The notes: a model not told the origin generated them from the letters alone. Shown: positions 35,794-46,923, counted from the stretch's first letter. The stretch: DNA of 64,000 bases from Tieghemostelium lacteum (GCA_001606155.1 LODT01000039.1:186001-250000); one strand, 5' to 3'. Made by a program: numbers and translations.

Positions 35794-35997
35794 TCACCCA
35801 ATTTGAAAATCAAATAAACTCGATTTGGTTAAAATATATATTTTCGATTCAACCACCAAGTATTTGAATTTTATAAAAATGAAATTAAAAATTAATGGGT
35901 TTTTTGAGAAGATATTACATCGATGTTCTTTTGAGATATGAATCAAATATAAACGAAATATTTCATAAATAGTAGAAGGACGAGCAAGACTGTCCAT
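35794..35997 (-). CDS. Possible small protein, 67 residues
   Basis: An ATG in a good AAAAATGG context opens a 67-codon frame on -, converging with the desaturase gene. The first 30 residues look coding, with mixed composition and an Arg/Leu/Ile amphipathic pattern. The rest is Phe/Ile/Lys-rich, as chance AT-rich DNA would be. No family is recognised. It may be a first exon or noise. Confidence 0.25.
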   Translation of the reverse strand: MDSLARPSTIYEIFRLYLIHISKEHRCNIFSKNPLIFNFIFIKFKYLVVESKIYILTKSSLFDFQIG

Positions 35998-37925
35998 TTT
36001 TAACTCCTAAAAAAATCAAAACAATTGTTTTTTTTTTATTTTTTTTTTTTATAGATATTTTATTTCATTGTAAATATATTGGTTATAATTTAATTTTATT
36101 TTAGTTTTTTTAATATTCGACTATTTGTATTTATATTTATTTTTAGCATTGTGATTCAAAGGTTTAGTTAATATTTGTAATTGGTAAGGATCTTTATTAC
36201 AACCTCATTTTTACTGGAACTCAATCATAGAGCCTAAAAATATCTTTTATTGCATTTGTGTTATTGATTAACCACAATTGTATGAAAAGAGCATTAGATA
36301 GGAAAAATGAAAGATATTCAAAAGTTAATTAATTAATAATCAGTGGGGGATGATAGATATTATATTAAACCACCTATTGTCAAAACACTACCACAACCAC
36401 ATATACACACACACAACCACCATTTCATTCTAAACAATTCATACACCCACACCCCACAAAGATTGATGTTGATTTTTTTTTTAATGAAAAACACTTACTC
36501 TAGATATTGTGAAACACAAAACTTTGTATATTAATCAAAACAACACTTCAATTACCCCCCCTACTACACATAATATATTCACTCCTACTCTTTTTAAATC
36601 AACTTTAAGATTTTTATTTTAAATTATTAAAAAGAGTGTGTGTTGTTTTTTATCTCTTTGGGAATGTGTGAGTGTGAATGTGAGTGATTATAGTTTTAAA
36701 ATATTAAACTCACAGCACACCACCAATTCCTATAACTTCCAAATTCAATAAACGTTAATAATAATATCATCAACAAAAGTGATTATAAAGGTTATTTAAA
36801 CCACAAAACCCACAGCAACAACAACAACAGAACAAAAAGGATAAAGAGAGATGCAATGGATTTTCAAATTTAAAATTTATAATTCATTTCAACCAAAACA
36901 TTGTTCTCCTATTTCAACTAAAACACTACTTTAACCAATTTACCAACACAACTGGATTTATTTAACACCTATAAAAATTAATAATTTATTTTAAAACAAA
37001 TCAAAAAAGATTAATTATTAATTTTACAATTTTACATCATCATCATCAATCATCTTCATTCTATACACCATTATATTATAATATTATTTTATTGTATTAT
37101 TATTTTATTTATTATAAAATTATTTTTTGTAAAATTAAATATATTTATTTCTTTATTTATCTACCTCATTTCAAAGCCAAAAACAATTTTAATTAATTAT
37201 TTTGAAAAACTCATAGTCGATAAACAGGTATTTTTTTTGAAAAACAAAAAAAAAGTCATTTCAATATTAGAGAACTAGAGTCTAGAGTGATTTGACATTA
37301 GTGTAACACCAATAAACTTGTAATTTAAAAAAAGGTATGTACATTTCATGGTCATTGTTATTGACATTAGTTTTTGGAATAAATCTTGTATTTCAAAAAA
37401 CATCCTCTTGATTAGTTGAAAATGGATCAGGTGATCAAATTTGTAAACCACACCTTTTTTTTAGAAAAAAAAATAGATTTCGAAAGTAAGAAGATTTAGC
37501 ATAGGTTTAGAATTGTAGGGGGAGGTTGTTTTTAGCATTTATCCTTTCCTACCCCATTTCTATTAGATTTGTTTGTTATTAGAGAGAAGATATTATTATT
37601 ATTGTGTATAAGATGTTTGTCCCTATTTTTAAAACATGACTTGTGTGGTTGTGATTTAAATGATTTAACACTATAGTTTATTTTTGGGTCTTAATAGGCT
37701 GTTCATTGTCAACCGATTAGGGATTTTTTAAATATAAATAAGAAATTCCTTCCCACAGTTGAATTTTAGAAAAACTTTAACAGCAGATCAACACACAAAC
37801 ACACACAACACACAGACATATCAACACACTTCAAAAATCCCCTAAATTATTTATTTATTTTAATTCATTTCCATTTTCACTTTCATTCCTAAAATTTACA
37901 ATAATAATATATAAAATCTAACATT
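35998..37925. other. Long upstream region of the Ras-like/PH gene
   Basis: About 1.9 kb without a supported gene. Features seen: CA-rich/C-rich blocks near 36395-36465 (CACCCACACCCCAC), a GTGTGTG-rich block near 36635-36690, a CAACAACAA patch near 36815, (CAT)n at 37037-37050, and CACA-rich patches near 37790-37825. The C-rich and GT-rich blocks resemble GBF-type G-boxes. The length suggests complex developmental control or 5' leader introns. Confidence 0.5.
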
Positions 37926-40085
37926 ATGAGTTTAAAAAGTAAAACATTATTACCAATAGATTATTGTAAAGATTTCCTATTAGATAGTATAATAGAAGAA
38001 GATAATAGTAATAGTAATAGTAGTTATAGTTCATCACCAACAAATCATCATCAACATCAACAAAGAAAGTTAAGTAGTGGTGGTTTATCATATCAGCAAA
38101 GTAGTGGTAGCAATAAGACAACAATGTTTGGATATAAAAATTCAGATTTAAGAAGACCAAGTGTCATTGCAACTACAGTAGATGAAAGTCCAAATGGGGC
38201 AGATGTAAATACACATCACAATGAAACTGTATCTCTTGGTGGCAGTAGTAGTCTATCGATTTCAAAGACTTCTAACCACGAATCAGTAGATATCATTGTA
38301 ATTGGTGATGATTCATCAAATAAGACCAGATTTATTAGTAGTTTTTTGAATAACGGTATTGGAGAAGATCCACAATTACTCGATATCTCATGTAGAAAGT
38401 CAGTTATGATTCAATCTGGTGCTTTCAATGTCAATATGTATACAACAGCAGGTCAAGAAGAGTTTTGGGGTGTAAACGATTCTTCATTTCGTCAAGGTCA
38501 TGGATTTATATTTGTCTACAATGTCAATAGTCGTGAATCTTTTAACCAGTTTTTAAAATTACGTGAACGTATTATATTTGATAAGTCATCAGAGAATATA
38601 ATAATGGCAATGATTGGTTATGTGGGTAATGATGATGAACAATCTCCATCTTCAAGTTCAGATGTTGCCTCAGGGTCCTCTGGTGGATCTAGTGCAGGAA
38701 GAGAAGTATCATTTAGCGAAGCCAAGAGAATGGCTGATCTCTACAGTTGTTCATTCAATGAATTTATGAACTTTGATAGGGAATCTGAAAATCAGATTAA
38801 CAATTGTATAAGTGATCTTGTTGGAAGAATCACAAATTCCTATAGCCAGAGAGGTCGTTCCAATAGTATCTCTCACAAACAAGATGTAGAACAACAAACT
38901 AATGCAACTAAACTCGATGTCTTACTTGTTGGTGACATATTTTGTGGAAAGACTCAATTTGTACAACGTCTGATAGGTAAAGACTTCTCCAATAGTTATA
39001 GAGAGACCAACTCGGAGTGGGAAAAATCAGTTTTTCAAACCACTTTTAAAGACAGCAGATATTTTGTAAAATTAGTAGACACCAGAGGTCACGATCTCGA
39101 ACATTCTCTGAATAGGGAGCGACTGAATCCTATAAGTGGTTTCATATTTGTCTATTCCACCACCAGTAAGAACAGTTTTAATCAATTAGAGAATCTAAAG
39201 AGACTAGTACTCTCTGCCAAATCAGAAATTAAGGTACCTTGTGCTATCATTGCTACTAAATCTGATAGTTTAGAGAGACAGGTTCTAGTAGAGGAAGGTC
39301 AGAAACTTGCACAACAATGGGGATGTCCTTTCTACGAAGTTTCAAATATCAATGACGAAGATGAGATTCTCTACAAACCCATACACCAACTGTTGATTGA
39401 TATTCAGAAATCTAATCATTCCATTGACATTGGTGATTTTAAAAAGAAGGGATATCTAATGAAAGAAGGAAAGAAACTAAAGTCCATGAGCAAATACTTT
39501 TTTAAGACCCACAAGGGAAATTTGCAGTTTTGTAAAAATGAAATTGTCTCCGGTGCCAACAACAGTAAATTAAAGATTAAAACTATAGAACTCTCTGAAC
39601 AGATTCAAATACAGATTGTAAACAGCGATAACAAGAAAGATATTTGGCCTTTTCAGATTATCGATCCGGTTAAACAGTACTATATGAATTTATTGGCACC
39701 TTCAGAGGCTGAGAGAGACGCTTGGGTAACTACTTTGAAATTGAATTGCTATGCAAATGAAGTTATTGGAATGCTTGTTGACGATGTTGTAAAATCTGTT
39801 GTCACTGAGATTGCTGAGCAATCCATGAACCAGAATTTCAAGAGATCTGATAGTACCAATAGATTATCAACTTCAACAACTCCTCTCTCCCCTAGTCCTT
39901 TGTTTTCATCTGCCAACGGTTCCTCTGCTGACTCATCTGATTACAGTAGTGGTAGTAGTAATAGTAGTAATAATAGTAGTAGTGCAATGTCACCTCAGTT
40001 ATTAGGTGAACAAGGTAGTCCATTTAAAAAATCCAATTTGCTGATTAGAACATCAAGTTTTAAAGGAAAAACTAATATTAAATAG
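37926..40085 (+). CDS. Protein with two Ras-like domains and a PH domain
   Basis: A single exon of 719 residues. After a Ser/Asn-rich leader, Ras-like domain 1 spans about 121-302. Its P-loop is degenerate (GDDSSNKT, 127-134), it keeps TAGQE at 174-178, and it has no NKxD, so it probably lacks normal GTP binding. Ras-like domain 2 spans about 329-495, with an intact P-loop GDIFCGKT (336-343), an altered G3 (DTRGH, 385-389), TKSD as G4 (444-447), and no clear SAK. A PH domain follows at about 505-615 (KKGYLMKEGKK...DAWVTTLKL) and could target phosphoinositides. The tail is Ser/Asn-rich. The order GTPase-GTPase-PH is unusual. A membrane-recruited signalling scaffold is inferred; no catalytic role can be claimed. 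Confidence 0.82.
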   Translation: MSLKSKTLLPIDYCKDFLLDSIIEEDNSNSNSSYSSSPTNHHQHQQRKLSSGGLSYQQSSGSNKTTMFGYKNSDLRRPSVIATTVDESPNGADVNTHHNETVSLGGSSSLSISKTSNHESVDIIVIGDDSSNKTRFISSFLNNGIGEDPQLLDISCRKSVMIQSGAFNVNMYTTAGQEEFWGVNDSSFRQGHGFIFVYNVNSRESFNQFLKLRERIIFDKSSENIIMAMIGYVGNDDEQSPSSSSDVASGSSGGSSAGREVSFSEAKRMADLYSCSFNEFMNFDRESENQINNCISDLVGRITNSYSQRGRSNSISHKQDVEQQTNATKLDVLLVGDIFCGKTQFVQRLIGKDFSNSYRETNSEWEKSVFQTTFKDSRYFVKLVDTRGHDLEHSLNRERLNPISGFIFVYSTTSKNSFNQLENLKRLVLSAKSEIKVPCAIIATKSDSLERQVLVEEGQKLAQQWGCPFYEVSNINDEDEILYKPIHQLLIDIQKSNHSIDIGDFKKKGYLMKEGKKLKSMSKYFFKTHKGNLQFCKNEIVSGANNSKLKIKTIELSEQIQIQIVNSDNKKDIWPFQIIDPVKQYYMNLLAPSEAERDAWVTTLKLNCYANEVIGMLVDDVVKSVVTEIAEQSMNQNFKRSDSTNRLSTSTTPLSPSPLFSSANGSSADSSDYSSGSSNSSNNSSSAMSPQLLGEQGSPFKKSNLLIRTSSFKGKTNIK

Positions 40086-40673
40086 ATTAATTAAAAAACA
40101 AAAAAAAACAAAATTATATAATCTATAGTAATAACCAACCAACACCTCAAAACCTTTCACTTTTCATTCAAAAAAATATATTAAAATTATATATTTATTT
40201 CTTGCAAACTATTTCCAACTTGGAATCCCCTTACAATAAACCATTTTCCCATTTTTAAAATTCACTTTATTTACACTTTCGGTTTCAATGTATTTTAATC
40301 TGATTACCACCACCTTTGCAATATATTTCTTCACAAGAGACAGTTTTTTTTGCCTTAATAATAGTCCCCTAGTATTACAGTAAAGTGTAGCAGTAAAGAT
40401 ATATTTATCCAATAGGTTTACAAAAGTCTTACGTTTATTTATTGAGAGGTATTGTCTATTAAAATTGTGTTGTGGTTGGTGTTTGCAGCAGTAACGTATC
40501 TATCATTACTCTCACACATCTCATCTCATATCACATCTATTATTCCGAGCTCAACTCTGTTATTCGTATTCAAAAAATAAAGTCTATCATATTACATATT
40601 CATTATACAAACATCGATTAGTCTTTATATTTATCCAATACGTTTACAGTGTTAAAGGTGTTAAACAAAAAAG
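40086..40673. other. Spacer with 23-base direct repeat
   Basis: Between convergent genes. A 23-base element (TATATTTATCCAATA, then G or C, then GTTTACA) occurs at 40400-40422 and 40626-40648 with 22 of 23 identical. The second copy lies just beyond the 3' end of the RNA candidate on -. No gene is supported; the - frame at 40412-40209 lacks an ATG at its start. Confidence 0.5.
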
Positions 40674-40918
40674 TATTTTTTTGGGAATATTATTATCCCA
40701 AAAGGCACATCTTCATCAGGTATTTATCAAAAAATTTAAAAAGGAGGTGGTTGTGGTATCTGTGATTGTATAGAGTAAAGTGATCCGTCCCGGACACCCG
40801 CCAGGCCAATTACTTTGCTCCATAGTATACGCATTTGATAAATTCAACCTTGAGTTTCAATTTCAGATGTAATTTGATAATTCTTCGAAGTAACAGAAAA
40901 CCGGCGCACTTCCCAACA
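40674..40918 (-). ncRNA. Candidate structured non-coding RNA
   Basis: A GC-rich island in a non-coding spacer. Three nested helices can be drawn: 40722-40731 with 40834-40843 (10 perfect pairs), 40767-40772 with 40826-40831 (6 pairs, one G-U), and 40773-40784 with 40809-40820 (12 pairs, two G-U). The last closes a 24-base GC-rich loop. On the - strand a hairpin (about 40682-40700) is followed by a T6 run (40672-40667), as for Pol III termination. An AATCCCATATAA element lies some 55-65 bases before the presumed start, resembling the Dictyostelium DUSE. An Sm-like AATTTTTTG occurs near 40730-40738. Strand and ends are inferred. It matches no RNA family I can name with confidence; RNase P/MRP, SRP or snRNA membership is not established. 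Confidence 0.5.
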
Positions 40919-40970
40919 AATCTAAGAAATTAAAAATTTTAAAAAAGATTCATTAAATTATTTATATTTT

Positions 40971-40982
40971 TTATATGGGATT
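40971..40982 (-). promoter_or_regulatory. DUSE-like element for the RNA candidate
   Basis: On the - strand it reads AATCCCATATAA. Dictyostelium small-RNA genes commonly carry an upstream element close to (A/T)CCCA(T/C)AA about 60 bases before the start. The match here is imperfect (two extra bases before the final AA) and the spacing is right. It also lies within 100 bases of the BUD23 3' end, so chance cannot be excluded. Confidence 0.35.
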
Positions 40983-41069
40983 AAAAAAGCATTGGGAAAA
41001 ATAAGTTGTAAGATATAGTTTGTGTACAAGATTTAAAGTATTATTATAGGGGTATAAATATATATTTTA

Positions 41070-42068
41070 TTAAAACTTTGGACCTCTAGAACGACCAGTA
41101 AATTTAGTATCAGGTCTAACTTCTTTACCTTGTTTACGTTGTCTATCTTTCTTTTGCATAATCCATTCTCTTGATTTTACACCGACTCTGTCTTTCTTTC
41201 TTCCTTTTTCTCTGTTTCTATTTACAATTTTAACTTGTTCTTGTCTTTCGTCTTCTTCAACCATCTCATCGTCATTTACACCCATAGCTTTGGGCATGGA
41301 ATAGAGACCATTGTTTCCAGTGAACAATACCAAAAAGTATTTTTTAGCTTTTGTTGAGTTTGGGAAATCTACTAATAGACCACCTGTGAAACCACATCTT
41401 AAAGCTGAAGATGTAATCATTTCAATTTGTGCACTGTTTTCTGGATAGAATTGGAGGATGGCTTTAGCACCTCTTGCCAGAACCTGATAGAGAGATTGAA
41501 AGAATACCAATAATCTTTTTCTAGGGTTATGATGTGACTTCTCTGCATTACAAAGCCATTGAATGGCAGAAATAGATATAGCACCATCAAATGTACCAGG
41601 TCTAAAAGGAAAACCTTGACCTATATCTCTAACCATAACATCACCTTCAACCTCTCTATCAATTGCTACATCTAACATACTTGGTGATATATCACATCCT
41701 ATCCAATGATGTCCAGCATCTGTTATAACATCACCTGAAATACCTGATCCACAACCAATATCCAATAGTAGTAGACCTTCTCTACCTTCAGGTATTGCTA
41801 ATAACTCATATGCTCTCTCTGACATTTTAGTTTGAATTTCAATAATACGTGAACTATAGTAATATTATAATATCTAATATTAATATCATGTGATATCTTA
41901 TATCCTTCTCATCATTCTCATTAATATTTACTTGCTTGAATATTTCTTTGATTCAACTTCATCGTAAAACTATAATTCAATAATAGTTAGTATATATATT
42001 TATAAATATTAATATTAATATTAAATAATTACAATTTCTGGTGGGGCAATATGTTCTGGTCTTGACAT
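41070..42068 (-). CDS. bud23: 18S rRNA (guanine-N7) methyltransferase BUD23
   Basis: Three exons on -: 42068-42033, 41969-41932 and 41853-41070, 285 residues, the usual length. The first two small exons give MSRPEHIAPPEI and FYDEVESKKYSSN, the conserved N-terminus of Bud23/WBSCR22; the third starts at SRIIEIQTKMSERAYELL. The SAM-binding motif is LLLLDIGCGSGISG, followed by GCDIS and a PFRPGTFDGAISISAIQWL segment. The C-terminus is Lys/Arg-rich (KDRVGVKSREWI...QRKQG), as in the family. With TRMT112 it makes m7G in the 18S rRNA P-site region and helps export 40S subunits from the nucleus. The long open frame starting at 41825 alone would miss 34 N-terminal residues. Confidence 0.95.
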
Positions 42069-42485
42069 TTTTTAAAGAATCGTCTCTTTCGTTTTTGATT
42101 ATTTCCCAAAAATAAACAAAAAAAAAAAAAAATAAAATTGGAATTAATTCAATATCCCATTTTCTATATTAAAATGTTTAAGTACAAAGATTGAAATTGG
42201 GTGGGTACCACCAACCAATTAGAAAATTATCCAGTCAAATAGATCAACCAAGTTCTACTTCTAAACAAAACTACTATCATTATTCATGAGATAATAGGGT
42301 TTTCAATTGGATTCTGACAAATTTGATAATGCCTTCTAGTAACACTGTAATTCAATATCTTGGGTTATGTGTTGATCAACAATTATATCTCAAATATCTA
42401 AAATATGTAGTTCTCAAAATGTTACATTTTCAATAAAATTAGATTTATTAATATTTTAAAATATTTTTTCGTTTTTGTAAATCAA
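42069..42485. other. Divergent intergenic region, no gene seen
   Basis: Lies between BUD23 (-) and the F-box-like gene (+), so it probably holds both promoters. It has an A run at about 42118-42133 and AT-rich DNA. No RNA gene is recognised. Confidence 0.6.
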
Positions 42486-44240
42486 ATGGTATTATCACAC
42501 AATGTTATTAAAAAGATACTAGATTACATCTTGAATATTAGTACTGAAATTGACCATTTATTAATATTTTTAAGAAAGTACTCGTTGATTTGTAAAGAAT
42601 GGAATTTGAAAATTATACCGAAGTTAGCTATGTGTAATGAAATGAGTACAAAAGACAGAAACGTTGATTTATTGGATAAATTTATTCATATCTCTGATAG
42701 ATATGACTTTATAAATTACTCATGGGGGATAAAGGCATATACAAAATCATTAGATAGATCAGAACAATATAAACTTGCTGATCATGTTACAACAATATCA
42801 GTAAACAAATTGGAGCATTTATCTACTATTGATCAGTATACTAAACTTGAAAGAATAAGAATAGAGAAACTTAAGGCTGCTAAAGGACAATTGAAAAGCA
42901 GAGATCAATTGGTTAACAAAAAAGTTCAATACATTTTTGAATCCTATGGAGAATTTAACTTTTATAGTGATGTTAAACTAGATGATTGTGGTGAAACCAA
43001 TTATGTATCAATGGATATGATGGATATTCTATTCAATAACAGAGGATGGCATTTCACAGATGTGTGTTTAGAATACTTTATCATTTTTTCAAATACCAAA
43101 CCTTTACCATCCATTATCGAAGACTCTCAACCTAATCAACTAAAGAAACTAGTTTTGTATTCTATTCTTATCGAACAGCCACTATTATTCTCTATACTTG
43201 AAAATCTACCATTAGTAGAAACTTTAAGTTTGACTGCGGTTAGATTCCCAAATTCCAACCCCAAATACTATGATAATGTATTAGAGAAAGTTCAATCAGT
43301 ATCTCTACCAAACCTGAGGAAATTTTCAATCACAACAGAAATTGTTGTTACATTCTCTACATTTATTAGTTTCCTCAATAAGATCAAGGCTCCCAAAGTT
43401 TTATATAACTTAGAGAAGATTGAATCAGAGAGTGACGAGCAACTACAAAATGCCATAATTGACAACCCTCACATTAAGAATTTTAATTTTTTTAACATGC
43501 AAGGTTTATTTACCCATAAACCTAAGGAAGATTTCAACTTGTACTCTATATGGAAATCCAAGGAATCTCTAGAGAAAATTCGTATATTCTCTTGTATGAA
43601 TTTTAATAATACTGGTAAGGAACTTGTAAATTTACATACTGTTGGTATAATGGACCCAAATAGAGTTCTCCAATACAATACAATGGAGAACATTAAAGAT
43701 ATTGTTCAAATGAAACTTCCAAAACTCAGATCGATATTATTACTATCTATGGACACTAGTATTTTAGATCCTAAGATATTCATGGGCGTAGAGTTCTTGG
43801 ATAGACTGGATCTTCCAACTATTAAATTCAAAACTCTATGTGATATTCTTGAACTAAAGTCATTAGTCAGTAAAATCAATGTCAGGTATATTCGTGCTTT
43901 GGAGTTTGACAATATCGCCCAACAGCTTTCAGATTCACTGTCCAAAAATAAGTTGTTGACTGAACTCTTTTTCTATTCCATTAATGTAGCCTATGACAAA
44001 TATCAACTGTATATAGATATTCTAAAGAAATGTAATCTCAAGAAAATATCTTTACCAAACTATAAAAAAGCCTCACCAGTTACTACAAGTCATCTCAAAC
44101 AATTCAGAGAAGTACTCTCTCAGATAGACCCTGATCTTTTACCCTATTCAATTGACATATCATCACCAAGTCCTGACGAAAATCACAAAGAACTAGGTAA
44201 TCTACTATCTAAATATGCAATAGTTTTTAGATATCCATAA
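42486..44240 (+). CDS. Dictyostelid F-box-like/leucine-rich protein
   Basis: A single exon of 584 residues. The N-terminal segment (about 6-55) has the helical Leu/Ile...CKEW pattern of the F-box-like proteins that are abundant in dictyostelids. The rest is made of irregular leucine-rich units (LxxLxL, NLRKFSI, KLRSILLLS). No membrane segment or catalytic motif is seen. Such proteins may select substrates for SCF ubiquitin ligases, but neither the F-box nor a partner can be shown. It could equally be a family-specific LRR protein of unknown role. Confidence 0.7.
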   Translation: MVLSHNVIKKILDYILNISTEIDHLLIFLRKYSLICKEWNLKIIPKLAMCNEMSTKDRNVDLLDKFIHISDRYDFINYSWGIKAYTKSLDRSEQYKLADHVTTISVNKLEHLSTIDQYTKLERIRIEKLKAAKGQLKSRDQLVNKKVQYIFESYGEFNFYSDVKLDDCGETNYVSMDMMDILFNNRGWHFTDVCLEYFIIFSNTKPLPSIIEDSQPNQLKKLVLYSILIEQPLLFSILENLPLVETLSLTAVRFPNSNPKYYDNVLEKVQSVSLPNLRKFSITTEIVVTFSTFISFLNKIKAPKVLYNLEKIESESDEQLQNAIIDNPHIKNFNFFNMQGLFTHKPKEDFNLYSIWKSKESLEKIRIFSCMNFNNTGKELVNLHTVGIMDPNRVLQYNTMENIKDIVQMKLPKLRSILLLSMDTSILDPKIFMGVEFLDRLDLPTIKFKTLCDILELKSLVSKINVRYIRALEFDNIAQQLSDSLSKNKLLTELFFYSINVAYDKYQLYIDILKKCNLKKISLPNYKKASPVTTSHLKQFREVLSQIDPDLLPYSIDISSPSPDENHKELGNLLSKYAIVFRYP

Positions 44241-44666
44241 ACTCTCCACTTTTTTCAAAATTAATTGTTCATCTAACTATTGAAACTTTGTATATTGGAT
44301 CTGCTATTCACACACAAAGAAATAATAGAATCATTTGATATACTAGAAGAATTTGAATGTCAAATTTGTATCCAAAGATGTATTAAAAATGATTGTAGCA
44401 CTATGTTACTTATTAATAGTTTTTAAAAATTATATTATTTATAAATTTTGTTTTATCTTTCTGTTCATTTAATATTAAATAATGAAATTAAAATAAAATA
44501 AATAAATTTAAAATTAATATTAAAAAAAGACCGGATTTTAATCGATTTCTTTTTTGTAACGGTTGTAAAATTTTTTTTGGGTTTCATTATATTTTTCAAA
44601 AATTAATTGCATTGTTGTTATCAGTTATGACTTTAAAGTGTCTATAGGAAAAAATTAAAACAAAGA
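44241..44666. other. Intergenic, no gene seen
   Basis: AT-rich spacer. Some coding-like bases directly follow the stop at 44240 but stay open only briefly. No motif recognised. Confidence 0.55.
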
Positions 44667-46923
44667 ATGAGTATATCAAAAAATACAGGAAAATATGCTT
44701 ATCTTGATGAAGAAGAAGAAGAAAGCGAAGATTTGTTAGATAAAGATACAATTTCATTGCAAAATCAAAATAAAGTATGATCCCGATATGATTATATGTT
44801 GATCTAATCTCTTCTCCTATCTAACTAATAAATCAATATAGATACAAATTACAACACCAACAGGATCATTAAAGAAAAAGAAAAATGTACAGTTTCAATT
44901 TGATGTAGAAGATAATAATAATAGTGCTAGTAGTAGTAGTTCTAGTAATAGAAAGAAAGAATCAATGAATTATTATTATAATGATGAAGATAGTAATGAT
45001 AATAGCGATAGACATGATATTTTAGGTGAAAATGAACTTTTGATGGATGAAGAATCACTTTTTGATATTAATTATTCAGCAAAGCGATGTGTACTTAGAC
45101 TGATTAGTTATTTACAACCACAGTTTTGGTATTATTTATTTGCCATTTTGGCATTGGCAGTGACAGTTGTTTGTCAATTATCATTACCATTCTATTTTGC
45201 TAATGGTATTACAACAGTTTTGAAAGGAAGGGTACTGAATGAGTTCTTGAGTGAAGAGACATTCAATACATTCGTACCTAATGTCACTTATCAATTTGAT
45301 TGGTTAGAATTGTCAAAAATGATTATTGTAATTATTGTAGTACAGTCACCATTTATATTCATTAGATATATACTATTTACAATGGCAGGTAACAACTTTG
45401 CCAATAGATTAAAATCAGATTTATTGAGATCTCTGTTGACTCAGGAGATTAGTTACTTTGAACAACAGAATCGTAGTGGTGACATCAAAGCAGTAATCAA
45501 CAGTGACTCAGTGGTCTTACAAAACTGTATAACTGTGGTATTCTCAACCATGATGAGAAGCATACTGCTGCTACTTGGAGGCTGTGTAATACTTATTAGC
45601 ATCTCTTGGAAAGTATCCATTGTAATTCTATCATTTATTGTAATATACGCAGTGGCATTTGTTCTCTTTAACTCTGCTCTCACCAGTAAAAATAAATATC
45701 TACAAGAGAAACAAGTTGCCATCGGAAGTCTACTGGATAATGCCATTAGCAATATAAAAGAAATTCGTCTTCTAAATGCAGAGTCTAAGGAAATACGTAC
45801 CTATGACACCCAACTAGAATCCATCTACAGAAGTAGCAAACAATTTGCACTATGGACTGCATTCTACATTGCAATAGCCTCATTGGCAACTCTAATCATC
45901 CTCCTAGTCTCTTACCTCTATTTAATGAACCAAACCTTACAAGTCGATATCTACACACTACAATACATTCTCTACTGTATCGTAGTCTTTAGCTCTTTAA
46001 ACGGTCTTGTTGTATCACTATCTGATATACAAAGAGTAGTTTCATCCAGTAGAAGAGTTTTCTCACTGATGGATAGAAAACCTCTTATTCACTTCCAAGG
46101 TGGTATACTACCATCTTCTGACCAAAACCCAAATAGTTCTTCAATAGCTTTTGAATCGGTTTCCTATCAACAAAAGAATACGTCAGTGTTGTTATCGGAT
46201 ATCTCATTCACAGCATCTAAAGGTCAGATTATAAGTCTAGTAGGACCATCACCAAACAAGGATATCATATTCTCTCTTCTTCAGGGTCTATACTACCCTA
46301 CAAAAGGGTCAGTTTACATTGGTCGTATAGACACTAAAGTTCTCGATCTCTACTATATTCGTAACAAGTTATGCACCGTCTCATCATCTACTGTAATTTT
46401 TGACGGAACAGTAGAACAAAACATTAGATACGGTCTAACACATTACACCAATCAAGCCATCATAGAAGCTTCAAAGAAAGCAAATCTACATGACTTTATA
46501 ATTTCACTTCCCAATGGATACGATTCCATGTTGGGTCACGGTAAACTTCTAACAAGTCAACATATTCAAAAGATATCACTTGCCAGAGCCTTCCTAAGAC
46601 AACCACAGATACTTTTAATTGATGAGAGCTCATGTATATTTGATAGTCAATCTGATGACATTAGAAAATCAATTGATGAACTAATTCAAAATCGTACAGT
46701 ATTTATTATACCAACTCGTCTATCAACTCTTCAAAAGTCCTCACAAATTCTGGTATTTGATGATTCTAGAATCATTGAAAAAGGTACTCACCAAGATCTC
46801 ATCAAAAATCCTCAATCTTTTTACAATAGTATCATTTTAAAACAATTTTATCATAATAGTAATAATTCTGAAAATAATAATAATAGTAAAAACAATAATA
46901 ATAATAATAGTAATAGTTATTAA
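44667..46923 (+). CDS. ABCB-type half transporter with degenerate ATPase site
   Basis: Exons 44667-44774 and 44842-46923, 729 residues: an acidic leader, six membrane helices between about 130 and 430, one nucleotide-binding domain, and an Asn-rich tail. The order is that of TAP/MDR half transporters. The site itself is eroded: Walker A is VGPSPNKDII (504-511 region) instead of GPSGSGKST, the signature is LTSQH (606-610) instead of LSGGQ, the Q-loop Gln is Ser (about 550), and the switch His is Thr (661, PTRLST). Walker B ILLIDE (626-631) survives. ATP hydrolysis therefore seems unlikely unless a partner half transporter supplies a competent site. The reading frame is long and clean, so this is not decay of the gene. 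Substrate and membrane are unknown. Confidence 0.85.

Noticed and set aside
36343-36534. Small + frame in the Ras-like/PH upstream region
   Set aside because: It begins at a GTG-type codon, is rich in CA-repeat-derived His/Thr, and has no family match or coding-like composition.
40209-40412. Small - frame next to the RNA candidate
   Set aside because: It has no ATG near its start, overlaps one copy of the 23-base repeat, and its composition is compatible with chance.
40750-40920. RNase P or MRP RNA on the + strand
   Set aside because: A GTAAAG...CCCGG block and an ACAGAAAACCGG block recall conserved regions I and V, but they are only about 110 bases apart and the first is used in the 12-pair stem. 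Not enough to name the family.
41070-41825. BUD23 as a single-exon 251-residue protein
   Set aside because: The conserved N-terminus is missing in that model and is found upstream in two short exons joined by good splice sites.
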